The position numbers were made by a program, and so were the translations under genes. Under the pieces are notes generated by a model. That model saw only the letters and a list, made by a program, of their open reading frames with translations, did not search any database and was not told the DNA's origin. From positions 1-42,911 of the forward strand of contig CALMUW010000069.1 in the NCBI GenBank assembly GCA_937872985.1: a stretch of DNA of 42,911 nucleotides. The letters run 5' to 3'. Of this stretch, positions 8,339-15,967 are shown one piece after another. The stretch comes from an uncultured Alphaproteobacteria bacterium. Its GTDB lineage: Bacteria > Pseudomonadota > Alphaproteobacteria > Rhizobiales > Aestuariivirgaceae. Every line of letters begins with the position of its first letter. Within the stretch, counting starts at the first letter, position 1.

Positions 8339-8641
8339 ATGACTGATCCTGCCCCATTGCTTTTGGCCCTTGCCGAACCCACCCGCCTGGCCGCTTTACG
8401 TATCCTCTGGGATGGCGGCGAACATTGCGTCTGCGAATTGATGGCGCGGCTTGGAGCCAGCCAGTCCCGCATGAGCCGCCACATGGGTGTGCTGCGGGCC
8501 ATGGGGCTGGTGACCGACCGGCGCGATGCGCAGTGGGTGCGGTTCCGGCTGAACGCCGCGCTGGCACCGGAGGTGCGGCATGTTCTGGAAGCGGTGATGG
8601 CGATCGTGCCGGAACCCGGTCTGAGGAAGCGCGCCGCATGA
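8339..8641 (+). CDS. arsR: ArsR family arsenic-responsive repressor
   Basis: This 100-residue winged-helix protein matches the ArsR/SmtB family: LALAEPTRLAALRIL at the N-terminus and the recognition region LGASQSRMSRHMGVLRAMGLV. A Cys30-Val-Cys32 pair (HCVCEL) at the start of the metal-binding helix is the classic As(III)/Sb(III) site, usually completed by a further Cys. I see no third Cys in the chain, so coordination may be by two cysteines or across the dimer. It is the first gene of the ars operon, and its TGA overlaps the permease ATG. It probably represses its own promoter through the palindrome at 8310-8329. Confidence 0.93.
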   Translation: MTDPAPLLLALAEPTRLAALRILWDGGEHCVCELMARLGASQSRMSRHMGVLRAMGLVTDRRDAQWVRFRLNAALAPEVRHVLEAVMAIVPEPGLRKRAA

Positions 8642-9690
8642 GTCTCTCCGCCCCCGCTCCGCGACGCGATCTTCCGTCTGTCCTGCTGCTGGCGGGACTG
8701 GTCGTGGCGCTGGTCTTGTGGTGGCTGGTCTATGGCCAGTTGCAAGGCGCGGCGCGGTGGCTTGTCGCGGTCTTGCCGGTAGCCAACGGCAGTCACATGC
8801 AGGAGGCGTTGCAGTTCTTTTTCTACGACGTGCCCAAGGTGCTGATGCTGCTGGTGCTGGTGGTTTTCGCCATGGGGGTGGTGCGGTCGTTCTTTTCGCC
8901 GGTAAAGACGCGGTCCCTGCTATCAGGCAGGCGGGAAGGTCTGGGCAATATTCTGGCTGCGGGGCTTGGCGTGTTCACGCCCTTCTGCTCCTGTTCGGCG
9001 GTGCCGCTTTTCGTGGGTTTCGTTTCCGCCGGGGTGCCGTTGGGAGTCACCTTCTCCTTTCTCATCGCGGCCCCCATGGTCAATGAAGTGGCGCTGGGCC
9101 TCTTGCTGGTTCTGGTGGGCTGGCGGGTGGCGCTGACCTATCTTGCCTTCGGATTGGCGCTGGCCATCGTCGCGGGCTGGATCATTGGCCGCCTGCACCT
9201 TGAGCACTGGCTTGAGGATTGGGTGCGGCAGGTGCGGGCGGCACCGGCTGACCTTGCACCCGAGGAGATGACTCTGCACCAGCGCCTGCAGGCGGGGGCG
9301 ACGGCGGTGAAGGACATCGTGGGCCGCGTCTGGCTGTGGATCATCCTCGGCATCGCGGTGGGTGCGCTGATCCATGGCTTCGTGCCGGCGGACCTGCTGG
9401 CCGCCATCCTGGGGCGCGGTGCCTGGTGGTCGGTGCCGGTGGCGGTCAGCCTCGGCGTGCCGATGTATTCCAACGCGGCGGGCATCATTCCGGTGGTCGA
9501 GGCGCTTCTGGGAAAAGGGGCGGCCCTGGGCACAGTCCTGGCCTTCATGATGAGTGTCATCGCCCTGTCACTTCCTGAACTCATCATCCTGCGCAAGGTT
9601 TTGAGTCTCAGGCTCATTGCGGTTTTCGTGGGCGTGGTCGCCAGCGGCATCATCGCCGTGGGCTTCCTGTTCAATGCCTTATTCACCTGA
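8638..9690 (+). CDS. ArsP-like permease (UPF0718/DUF318)
   Basis: The 350-residue integral membrane protein has about eight to ten predicted helices in two halves, the family pattern. The first half contains FTPFCSCSAVPLFVGF with Cys117 and Cys119, and the second the paired element LGVPMYSNAAGIIPVVEALL. The CSCS motif is shared with ArsP, the exporter of trivalent organoarsenicals in Campylobacter. ATG 8638 overlaps the arsR stop. Placement between arsR and arsC supports metalloid or thiol-metalloid efflux, but the substrate (inorganic, methylated or another thiophilic ion) cannot be read from sequence. This permease plus the next thioredoxin form a pair often seen together. Confidence 0.85.
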   Translation: MSLSAPAPRRDLPSVLLLAGLVVALVLWWLVYGQLQGAARWLVAVLPVANGSHMQEALQFFFYDVPKVLMLLVLVVFAMGVVRSFFSPVKTRSLLSGRREGLGNILAAGLGVFTPFCSCSAVPLFVGFVSAGVPLGVTFSFLIAAPMVNEVALGLLLVLVGWRVALTYLAFGLALAIVAGWIIGRLHLEHWLEDWVRQVRAAPADLAPEEMTLHQRLQAGATAVKDIVGRVWLWIILGIAVGALIHGFVPADLLAAILGRGAWWSVPVAVSLGVPMYSNAAGIIPVVEALLGKGAALGTVLAFMMSVIALSLPELIILRKVLSLRLIAVFVGVVASGIIAVGFLFNALFT

Positions 9691-9701
9691 AAGGAACGGT
9701 C

Positions 9702-9941
9702 ATGAAAAACGTCAAGATTCTTGGTTCGGGTTGCAAGCGCTGCATGGACACGGCCGAGATGGCGCGCAGCACGGCGGAGCGGCTGGGCATTACCATCACG
9801 CTGGAAAAGGTGACTGACTATGCCCAGATCGCCAGTTTTGGCATTGCCGCCACGCCCGGCGTGGTGGTCGATGGCAAGGTGGTGCATGCCGGCGGGTTGC
9901 CGCGCGTGGAAGACATGGAAAAGTGGCTGGTGGACGCATGA
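9702..9941 (+). CDS. Small thioredoxin-fold redox protein (Thioredoxin_3)
   Basis: This 79-residue protein has the compact glutaredoxin-like fold of the Thioredoxin_3 family: the beta strand VKILGSG, a redox pair Cys11-Lys-Arg-Cys14, and the cis-proline segment AATPGVVVDGKVVHAGG. It lacks a signal peptide and so acts in the cytoplasm. It begins 12 bases after the permease with AAGGAACGGTC upstream of ATG 9702, and its TGA overlaps the arsC ATG. Context suggests it passes electrons to the arsenate reductase or to the cysteine-bearing permease. That role is inference. The family is often called redox-active disulfide protein 2. Confidence 0.9.
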   Translation: MKNVKILGSGCKRCMDTAEMARSTAERLGITITLEKVTDYAQIASFGIAATPGVVVDGKVVHAGGLPRVEDMEKWLVDA

Positions 9942-10456
9942 GCCCCCGCCCCTATCACGTGCTGTTTCTGTGCACCGGCAATACGGCGCGGTCCATTCTG
10001 GCCGAGGGCATTCTCCGCCGCGATGGCGCAGGGCGCTTTGTGGCCCATTCCGCCGGAAGCCAGCCCAAGGGCGTGGTGAACCCCTGGGCGCTGCGCATAC
10101 TGGCCGCCCATGGCTATCCCGCAGACGGTTTCCGCTCCAAAAGCTGGGATGAGTTTTCCGGGGCGGATGCGCCGGGCATGGATTTCATCATCACCGTCTG
10201 TGACAATGCGGCGGGCGAGGTCTGCCCCATCTGGCCGGGGCGGCCCATGGCCGCGCATTGGGGCGTGGCCGATCCCGCCGCCGTGGCGGGATCGGACACC
10301 GACAAGGAGCGCGCCTTCGCCGCCGCCTTCGGCTTTCTGAAACAGCGCATCGACGCCTTTCTGGCCCTGCCCATGGCCGAGAGCGACGCCATGGCGCTGG
10401 CGGAAAAGGTGAGGGCCATCGGCAAGCTCGCCGGCGCATCGGCCAAGGCGACATGA
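9938..10456 (+). CDS. arsC: Thioredoxin-type arsenate reductase
   Basis: This enzyme reduces arsenate to arsenite for export. The 172-residue protein is of the low-molecular-weight phosphatase family: the P-loop Cys12-TGNTARS binds the oxyanion, and Cys88 and Cys96 (TVCDNAAGEVC) are the relay cysteines of the thioredoxin-coupled type, distinct from the glutaredoxin-type E. coli enzyme. ATG 9938 overlaps the thioredoxin stop; a start five codons earlier (9923) is possible but lacks support. The relay through a surface disulfide needs thioredoxin, and a small one is encoded immediately upstream. Confidence 0.95.
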   Translation: MSPRPYHVLFLCTGNTARSILAEGILRRDGAGRFVAHSAGSQPKGVVNPWALRILAAHGYPADGFRSKSWDEFSGADAPGMDFIITVCDNAAGEVCPIWPGRPMAAHWGVADPAAVAGSDTDKERAFAAAFGFLKQRIDAFLALPMAESDAMALAEKVRAIGKLAGASAKAT

Positions 10457-10457
10457 C

Positions 10458-11495
10458 ATGACCCGGTTCGAGCGTTACCTCACGGTCTGGGTGTTCCTGT
10501 GCATCGTCGCGGGCGTGGCGCTGGGCCATGTCATGCCTGGGTTGTTTCAGGCCATCGGGGCCATGGAGGTGGCGAAGGTCAATCTGCCGGTGGCCCTGCT
10601 GATCTGGCTGATGATCATTCCCATGCTGCTGAAGATCGACTTCGCGGCGCTGGGCCGCGTGGCCGAACACTGGCGCGGCATCGGCGTCACGCTCTTCATC
10701 AACTGGGCAGTGAAGCCCTTCTCCATGGCGCTGCTGGGCTGGCTGTTCATCGGCCATCTGTTCCGGCCCCTGCTGCCCGCCGATCAGATCAATTCCTATA
10801 TCGCGGGCCTCATCCTTCTGGCTGCCGCGCCCTGCACCGCCATGGTGTTCGTGTGGAGCCACCTGACCAGGGGCGAGCCGCATTTCACCCTGTCGCAGGT
10901 GGCGCTGAACGACACCATCATGGTGGTGGCCTTTGCGCCCATCGTGGGCCTGCTCCTGGGGCTTTCCGCCATCACCGTGCCGTGGGACACGCTGGTGCTG
11001 TCGGTCATTCTCTACATCGTCATTCCGGTGATCATCGCCCAGGTGGCGCGGCGGGCGGTGCTGGCGCGGGGCGGTGAAGCGGGTTTGCGCGCCGTGCTGG
11101 GGCGGCTTGGGCCCCTGTCGCTGGTGGCGCTCCTGGCCACGCTGGTGCTGCTCTTCGGTTTCCAGGGTGAGCAGATATTGGCGCAGCCGCTGGTCATCGC
11201 GCTTCTGGCCGTGCCCATTCTCATCCAGGTCTATTTCAACGCCGGGCTGGCCTATCTGTTAAACCGCGTGGCGGGCGAGGCCCATGAGGTGGCCGGACCC
11301 TCCTGCCTCATCGCGGCCAGCAATTTCTTCGAGCTTGCCGTGGCGGCCGCCATATCGCTCTTCGGCTTCAACTCCGGCGCGGCCCTGGCCACGGTGGTCG
11401 GGGTGCTCATCGAGGTGCCGGTCATGCTGTCGGTGGTATGGATCGTCAACCGCAGCAAGGGCTGGTACGAGCGCGGGCAATCAATCGAAAAGTGA
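10458..11495 (+). CDS. acr3: ACR3 family arsenite efflux transporter
   Basis: The 345-residue protein with ten predicted helices matches ACR3 in full: FERYLTVWVFLCIVAGVALG at the start, PVALLIWLMIIPMLLKIDF, and the essential cysteine Cys126 in LAAAPCTAMVFVWS. It exports arsenite driven by proton motive force. It begins one base after the arsC stop and closes the operon. Its last 15 bases overlap the convergent TSUP transporter gene, so no separate terminator space exists here. ACR3 rather than ArsB is the common arsenite pump in Rhizobiales. Confidence 0.96.
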   Translation: MTRFERYLTVWVFLCIVAGVALGHVMPGLFQAIGAMEVAKVNLPVALLIWLMIIPMLLKIDFAALGRVAEHWRGIGVTLFINWAVKPFSMALLGWLFIGHLFRPLLPADQINSYIAGLILLAAAPCTAMVFVWSHLTRGEPHFTLSQVALNDTIMVVAFAPIVGLLLGLSAITVPWDTLVLSVILYIVIPVIIAQVARRAVLARGGEAGLRAVLGRLGPLSLVALLATLVLLFGFQGEQILAQPLVIALLAVPILIQVYFNAGLAYLLNRVAGEAHEVAGPSCLIAASNFFELAVAAAISLFGFNSGAALATVVGVLIEVPVMLSVVWIVNRSKGWYERGQSIEK

Positions 11496-12272
11496 CGCCG
11501 CCCATAGATGAATGGGATTGGCGGGGTCGGCGAGCAGCTTCACCGTCAGCGCACAGCAGACGATGACCAGCAGCGGGCGGATGATGCTGACGCCCCTGGC
11601 CATGGCGAGGCGCGAGCCCGCCTGCGCGCCGATGAATTGCCCCAGACCCATCATCAGGCCAACGGTCCAGACGATCTTGCCGGTGAAGGCGAACATGATG
11701 ACCGAAGCGACATTGGAGGTGAGGTTCAGGAGCTTCGTCGTTGCCGTGGCGCGGACGATGCCGAAGCCGAAGAGGGTCACCAGCGCCAGCATGAAGAAGG
11801 AGCCGGTGCCGGGGCCGAAGATGCCGTCATAGAAGCCGATGGCCGGGGCGAAGCCCGCGATGAAGGCCAGGAAGGGCAGGCGCGGGTGGGCGTCGTCGTT
11901 CGACAGGCGCGGCGAGATGGCGAAATAGATGGCCATGGCGATGAGCAGCAGCGGCAGCAGGCCGGAGAGCAGGCGCACCGGCGCGAACTGCACGGCGAGC
12001 ACGCCGAGGCAGGCGCCGAGGAAGGTGGTGATCACCTGCTTCCAGTTGGCGAGAAGGTCGAGGTGGCCCCTGCGGCTGAAGGCCAGCGTGGCCGAGGCCG
12101 TGCCGAAGGAACCCTGCACCTTATTGGTGGCCAGCGCCGCCACGGGGTCAAACCCGGCGAGCAGAAGCGCCGGCAGGCAGAGAAGCCCGCCGCCGCCCGC
12201 AATGGAATCGACGAAACCCGCCACCAGCGCCACCACAGCCAGCAGCGCCATCACTGAAGCATCAAGAGCCAC
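11481..12272 (-). CDS. TSUP (TauE/SafE) family membrane transporter
   Basis: The 263-residue product has seven to eight predicted helices with the family landmarks GFVDSIAGGGGLL and IGFYDGIFGPGTGSFF. TSUP proteins move sulfur-containing anions or organic acids such as sulfite, sulfoacetate or taurine-derived compounds. The substrate here is unknown. I chose GTG 12272 because AAGGGGG lies six bases upstream. An ATG at 12302 gives ten more residues but lacks a ribosome binding site. The gene converges on acr3 and overlaps its end, and no sulfur gene is adjacent. Confidence 0.88.
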   Translation of the reverse strand: MALDASVMALLAVVALVAGFVDSIAGGGGLLCLPALLLAGFDPVAALATNKVQGSFGTASATLAFSRRGHLDLLANWKQVITTFLGACLGVLAVQFAPVRLLSGLLPLLLIAMAIYFAISPRLSNDDAHPRLPFLAFIAGFAPAIGFYDGIFGPGTGSFFMLALVTLFGFGIVRATATTKLLNLTSNVASVIMFAFTGKIVWTVGLMMGLGQFIGAQAGSRLAMARGVSIIRPLLVIVCCALTVKLLADPANPIHLWAASLFD

Positions 12273-12392
12273 CTGATCCCCCTTTTCAACTTCACTTGCC
12301 ATTGCTTAGGGGCGAAAGGCAAGCGGCCATGGCGAGAGAAGCGACGCCCATGCCTGAGAAGAGAAAAATGGAACTTTTTCGTGAGCGCCACG

Positions 12393-12407
12393 TTGGACTT
12401 GTTCCAA
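12393..12407 (+). promoter_or_regulatory. Short inverted repeat upstream of sodB
   Basis: TTGGA-CTTGT-TCCAA is a 5-5-5 inverted repeat 41 bases upstream of the superoxide dismutase start, in the only AT-richer stretch of this gap. It may be an operator. I could not place a convincing -35/-10 pair around it. Confidence 0.25.
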
Positions 12408-12447
12408 TCCACGGCTCCCCCTACAGTCCCGCAAAACGGAGGACACC

Positions 12448-13050
12448 ATGACCCTGACACTGCCCAAGCTGCCCTATGCCTATGATGCGCTGGCCCCGCA
12501 CATGTCGCAGGAGACGCTGGAATTCCACCACGACAAGCATCACCAGGCCTATGTGGACAATGGCAACAAGCTGCTGGCGGATTCGCCGCTCAAGGGCAAG
12601 TCCATCGAGGAGATCTGCAAGGCGGCCTATGACCAGAAGATCGCGGGCCTGATCAACAATGTCGGCCAGCACTATAACCACCTGCACTTCTGGAACTGGA
12701 TGACGCCCAAGGGCGGTGGCAGCAAGCTGCCGGCCAAGCTGGCCAAGGCCATGGACTCCGACCTGGGCGGCTTTGACAAGTTCCGCACCGATTTCGTGCA
12801 GGCGGGGGGGACGCAGTTCGGCTCCGGCTGGGCCTGGCTGACGCTGGACAAGGCGGGCAAGCTCGCCATCACCAAGACGGCCAATGGCGAAAACCCGCTC
12901 ATGCATGGCGGCAGTCCGCTGCTCGGCGTCGATGTGTGGGAACACAGCTATTACATCGACTATCGCAATGCCCGGCAGAAGTATCTGGAAGCCTTCGTCG
13001 ATCATCTGATCAACTGGGACTATGTGGAAAGCCTGATGGCCAAGGCGTGA
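12448..13050 (+). CDS. sodB: Superoxide dismutase, Fe/Mn family
   Basis: The 200-residue cytoplasmic enzyme dismutates superoxide. Metal ligands are visible: His27 (LEFHHDKHH), a His in GQHYNHLHFWNW, and Asp and His in GVDVWEHSYYIDYRN. The Gln in GQHYNH sits where iron-type enzymes place the Gln that hydrogen-bonds the solvent ligand, so iron is more likely than manganese, though cambialistic activity is possible. ATG 12448 follows an excellent GGAGG. The gene is monocistronic, with its own terminator 25 bases downstream. Length is normal and no signal peptide is present. Confidence 0.96.
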   Translation: MTLTLPKLPYAYDALAPHMSQETLEFHHDKHHQAYVDNGNKLLADSPLKGKSIEEICKAAYDQKIAGLINNVGQHYNHLHFWNWMTPKGGGSKLPAKLAKAMDSDLGGFDKFRTDFVQAGGTQFGSGWAWLTLDKAGKLAITKTANGENPLMHGGSPLLGVDVWEHSYYIDYRNARQKYLEAFVDHLINWDYVESLMAKA

Positions 13051-13074
13051 GCTACGCCGCATTGACTTTCAGCA

Positions 13075-13107
13075 CCGGGGCGGGTTTTCTCGCCCCGGTT
13101 TTCTTTT
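13075..13107 (+). terminator. Rho-independent terminator after sodB
   Basis: CCGGGGCG (13075-13082) and CGCCCCGG (13091-13098) form a perfect 8-bp stem with an eight-base loop, followed by TTTTCTTTT. It sits between the sodB stop and the TTG start of the dipeptidase gene only 13 bases later. Confidence 0.92.
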
Positions 13108-13119
13108 GGCAGGTGGGTT

Positions 13120-14169
13120 TTGAAGGTTTTCGACGGTCATAATGACGTGCTGCTGCGCCTGTGGGGCCAGCCCGCGGGCGAGCGCCACCGCCGCTTCCTG
13201 CACGGCGACGGCGAGGGCCACCTCGACCTGCCGCGCATGAAAAAGGCGGGGTTTGCCGGAGGATTCTTCGCCATCTTCGCGCCCTCGCCCGAGGCTGACG
13301 CGAATTATGCCAGTGCCGGCGCGCCCGATGCCCTGCCCCTGAGCCGCGACGCGGCGCTGGGGCCGACGCTGGGCATGGCCAATCTGCTGATCGAACTGGC
13401 CGCCGCCAGCAATGGGAAATTCAGGCTGGTCCGCTCCATGGCAGAGCTGCGCGCGGCGGAAGCGGCCGGGGCCGTCGCCGCCGTCATGCACATCGAGGGT
13501 CTGGAGGCGGTGGACGAAAACCTGGACGGGCTGCACCTCCTTCATGCGGCGGGCCTGCGGGCGGTCGGCCCGGCGTGGAGCCGGGGCAATGTCTTCGGCC
13601 ACGGCGGGCCCCTCCGCTTTCCGTCCGCGCCCGACACCGGCCCCGGCCTGACGGCGGCGGGAAAGCGGCTGGTTTCCGCCTGCAATGACCTGGGCATTCT
13701 GGTGGATCTGTCGCACCTGAACGAGCGCGGCTTCTGGGACGTGGCGGACTTGTCCAGCGCCCCGCTGGTGGCCACCCATTCCAACGCCCATGCGCTCTGC
13801 CCCTCGTCGCGCAACCTGACGGACGACCAGCTTCGGGCCATCGGCCGGTCGGGCGGCATGGTGGGGTTGAATTTTGCGGTGGGCTTTTTGCAGGGCGAAG
13901 GCGGGTGGAGTTCCGATCTCGACCTTGAGGTCATGGTCCGGCACCTCGCCCATATGATCGCGCTGGCGGGCGAGGACCATGTGGGCCTTGGCTCGGACTT
14001 CGACGGCGCGGAAATCTCCCGCCATCTCGGAGACGTCCTGGGCCTGCCGCGCCTGATCCGGGCCATGGAGGGGGCGGGCTTCGGCGCGGCGCTGATCCGC
14101 AAGGTGGCCCATGACAACTGGCTCCGGGTGCTGGAGCGGACGTGGAAAGCGGACGCCCTTGCCTCTTGA
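13120..14169 (+). CDS. Membrane-type dipeptidase (M19 family)
   Basis: The 349-residue zinc peptidase hydrolyses dipeptides, often with a D residue at the C-terminal position, and some members act on beta-lactams. The binuclear zinc ligands are evident: FDGHNDVLL (His-X-Asp), the bridging Glu in MHIEGLEAV, His in DLSHLNERGFWDV and VATHSNAHAL, and the Asp in LGSDFDGAE. The start is a TTG at 13120, with AGGTGG upstream and the conserved KVFDGHND block beginning at codon two, so no other start fits. No signal peptide is seen, consistent with cytoplasmic bacterial members. It follows the sodB terminator and so must have its own promoter or arise by readthrough. Confidence 0.92.
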   Translation: MKVFDGHNDVLLRLWGQPAGERHRRFLHGDGEGHLDLPRMKKAGFAGGFFAIFAPSPEADANYASAGAPDALPLSRDAALGPTLGMANLLIELAAASNGKFRLVRSMAELRAAEAAGAVAAVMHIEGLEAVDENLDGLHLLHAAGLRAVGPAWSRGNVFGHGGPLRFPSAPDTGPGLTAAGKRLVSACNDLGILVDLSHLNERGFWDVADLSSAPLVATHSNAHALCPSSRNLTDDQLRAIGRSGGMVGLNFAVGFLQGEGGWSSDLDLEVMVRHLAHMIALAGEDHVGLGSDFDGAEISRHLGDVLGLPRLIRAMEGAGFGAALIRKVAHDNWLRVLERTWKADALAS

Positions 14170-14188
14170 TTATTAGTAACGCTAATAT
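14159..14188 (+). promoter_or_regulatory. Promoter of HTH-ribBX with overlapping palindrome
   Basis: TTGCCT (14159-14164) and TAATAT (14183-14188) are 18 bases apart. Across the -10 lies a perfect inverted repeat, TATTAG-TAACG-CTAATA (14171-14187). The predicted transcript start coincides with ATG 14195 and there is no Shine-Dalgarno sequence, so the message is probably leaderless. The dyad is a natural operator for the HTH domain encoded at the start of the gene. The promoter begins inside the last codons of the dipeptidase gene. Confidence 0.6.
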
Positions 14189-14194
14189 GTCGCC

Positions 14195-15469
14195 ATGCGT
14201 CTGGCGGAATGGCTCATCAGCACCCATACCTCGCAATCCGGTCTGGCCAGGGCCCTGGGCATCACCCAGGGCCGGGTGTCGCAACTGGTGGGCGGGGCCC
14301 AGCCGTCGCTGGAACTGGCGCTGAAGATCGCCGAGGTTACCCGGGGCGCGGTCATGCCCCAGCATTTCAAGGAAGAGGATGGCGCCATGGAACGGTCGCT
14401 GGACACGGTGGAAGAGGCCATTGCCGCCATTGCGCGCGGCGAGATGGTGGTGGTGGTGGACGACGACGACCGCGAGAACGAGGGCGACCTCATTGCCGCC
14501 GCCGCCCGGATCACGCCGGAGCAGATGGCCTTCATGGTGCGCCACACCTCCGGCATCGTGTGCGCGCCCATGACCCCGGAGGAGGCGCGGCGGCTGAAGC
14601 TCGATCCCATGGTGGCGCTGAACGATGCGCCCATGGGCACAGCCTTCACCGTCTCCATCGACTACAAGGATGGGCTCACCACCGGCATTTCGGCGCGCGA
14701 ACGGGCGGCCACCGTGCATGCGCTGGCCAATGCCAATGTCCAGGCCGATGATTTCGTGCGCCCGGGCCATGTCTTTCCGCTGGTGGCCAAGTCGGGCGGG
14801 GTGCTCATGCGCTCGGGCCACACCGAGGCGGCGGTGGACCTGACGCGGCTGGCCGGCCTGCCGCCGGTCGGCGTCATTTGCGAGCTGGTGAATGACGACG
14901 GCTCGGTGAAGCGGGGGGCGCAGGTTCTGGCCTTCGCCCGCGAGCACGGCTTCAAGATCATCTCGGTCGCCGAACTCATCGCCTATCGCCAGTCGCGCGA
15001 GCGGCTGGTGGAACGCACCGGGCGCTTCGCGGTGGAAACCGCCATCGGCCCGGCCACGGGCATTACCTATCGCACGCCCTTCGACGCGGTGGAGCAACTG
15101 GCGCTGGTCTTTGGCGACATTGCCTCGGGGCGGAACGTGCCGGTGCGCCTGCACCGCGAGAACATCATCGAGGATGTCTTCGGCAACCGCCAGACGCTGA
15201 CCCAGGTGTTTGACCTGTTCAAGCGCGAGGGCCGGGGCGTGCTGGTCTATCTGCAGGAGGGCACGGCGGGCGTGCCGGCAAGCCAGATGGCCCCGGAAAA
15301 GCATGGCTCGGCCTTTTCCCGCGAGCAGGCCTGGCGCGATGTCGGCCTGGGCGCGCAAATCCTGCGCGACCTCGATGTGCGGTCCATCCGGCTCCTGGCC
15401 TCCACGGCGCGGCATTATGTCGGCCTGTCCGGCTTCGGCATCGAAATCGCCGAGACGGTGAAGATCTGA
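14195..15469 (+). CDS. ribB: HTH-RibB-RibX fusion: 3,4-dihydroxy-2-butanone-4-phosphate synthase
   Basis: The 424-residue protein has three parts. Residues 1-55 are a Cro/CI-like helix-turn-helix (SQSGLARALGITQGRVSQLV, then LELALKIAEVTRG). Residues 65-270 are a complete RibB domain with DDDDRENEGDLI (89-100), the RSGHTEAAVDL block and a conserved Glu and His set; it makes the four-carbon precursor of riboflavin from ribulose 5-phosphate. Residues 275-424 resemble GTP cyclohydrolase II but contain no cysteine at all, so the three zinc ligands are gone. This is the non-catalytic RibX form known from Proteobacteria. An internal ATG at 14387 behind GGAAGAGG could yield RibBX without the HTH. GTP cyclohydrolase II must be encoded elsewhere. 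There is no FMN riboswitch upstream. Confidence 0.9.
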   Translation: MRLAEWLISTHTSQSGLARALGITQGRVSQLVGGAQPSLELALKIAEVTRGAVMPQHFKEEDGAMERSLDTVEEAIAAIARGEMVVVVDDDDRENEGDLIAAAARITPEQMAFMVRHTSGIVCAPMTPEEARRLKLDPMVALNDAPMGTAFTVSIDYKDGLTTGISARERAATVHALANANVQADDFVRPGHVFPLVAKSGGVLMRSGHTEAAVDLTRLAGLPPVGVICELVNDDGSVKRGAQVLAFAREHGFKIISVAELIAYRQSRERLVERTGRFAVETAIGPATGITYRTPFDAVEQLALVFGDIASGRNVPVRLHRENIIEDVFGNRQTLTQVFDLFKREGRGVLVYLQEGTAGVPASQMAPEKHGSAFSREQAWRDVGLGAQILRDLDVRSIRLLASTARHYVGLSGFGIEIAETVKI

Positions 15470-15511
15470 CCTGCCCTTTCGCGGCGGCGGCACCCGTGGC
15501 ATATCTTGGCC

Positions 15512-15967
15512 ATGCCACGCATCAAGGCCAGCCCTGCCCCACCCCGCCTCATCGGCTGGCGCGAGCATGTGCGCCTGCCGGATCTGGCGCTTGGCCTGAT
15601 CACCGCCAAGGTGGACACGGGGGCGCGCACTGCCGCACTGCACGCCGAAGACATCCGCATTCACGACCACCGGGTGCGCTTCACCGTGCCGCTGCATGGC
15701 CGCAATCATCACTTTGACCTGCCGCTGTCGGACGAGCGGCGGGTGAAAAGCACCAGCGGTCACGCCGAGCACCGCGCCGTCATCTCGACCACGCTGGCGC
15801 TGGGCGAGGAGAGCTGGCCCATCGAAGTGACGCTGACCGACCGGGCGGGCATGGGGGTTCCCATGCTGCTGGGGCGGAACAGCATCGGCCACCGCTTCGC
15901 GGTTCACCCGGCGCGCTCCTTCATTCTCACCCGCATCAAGCCCAAGAAGAAAAAGAAGCCGAAATGA
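15512..15967 (+). CDS. rimB: RimK-associated aspartic-protease-like protein (RimB)
   Basis: The 151-residue protein belongs to the putative ATP-dependent zinc protease family (PF05618): [11 protein letters not shown], the pepsin-like [14 protein letters not shown] motif with its Asp-Thr-Gly, the strand [12 protein letters not shown] and [12 protein letters not shown]. It ends in a lysine-rich tail (KPKKKKKPK), which could contact ribosomal RNA or acidic poly-glutamate tails. ATG 15512 has no clear ribosome binding site. Its TGA overlaps the rimK ATG. In Pseudomonas the RimB homologue is reported to modulate RimK and to cut glutamate chains from ribosomal protein S6, so the same role is inferred here. 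Confidence 0.87.
   Translation: MPRIKASPAPPRLIGWREHVRLPDLALGLITAKVDTGARTAALHAEDIRIHDHRVRFTVPLHGRNHHFDLPLSDERRVKSTSGHAEHRAVISTTLALGEESWPIEVTLTDRAGMGVPMLLGRNSIGHRFAVHPARSFILTRIKPKKKKKPK

Noticed and set aside
14100..14195. FMN riboswitch upstream of the riboflavin gene
   Set aside because: No conserved RFN helices are visible; the promoter lies within the last codons of the dipeptidase gene.
13931..15907. 658-residue open frame on the minus strand
   Set aside because: It is the complement of the dipeptidase, HTH-RibBX and RimB genes and has His/Arg/Gly-rich composition typical of a shadow frame.
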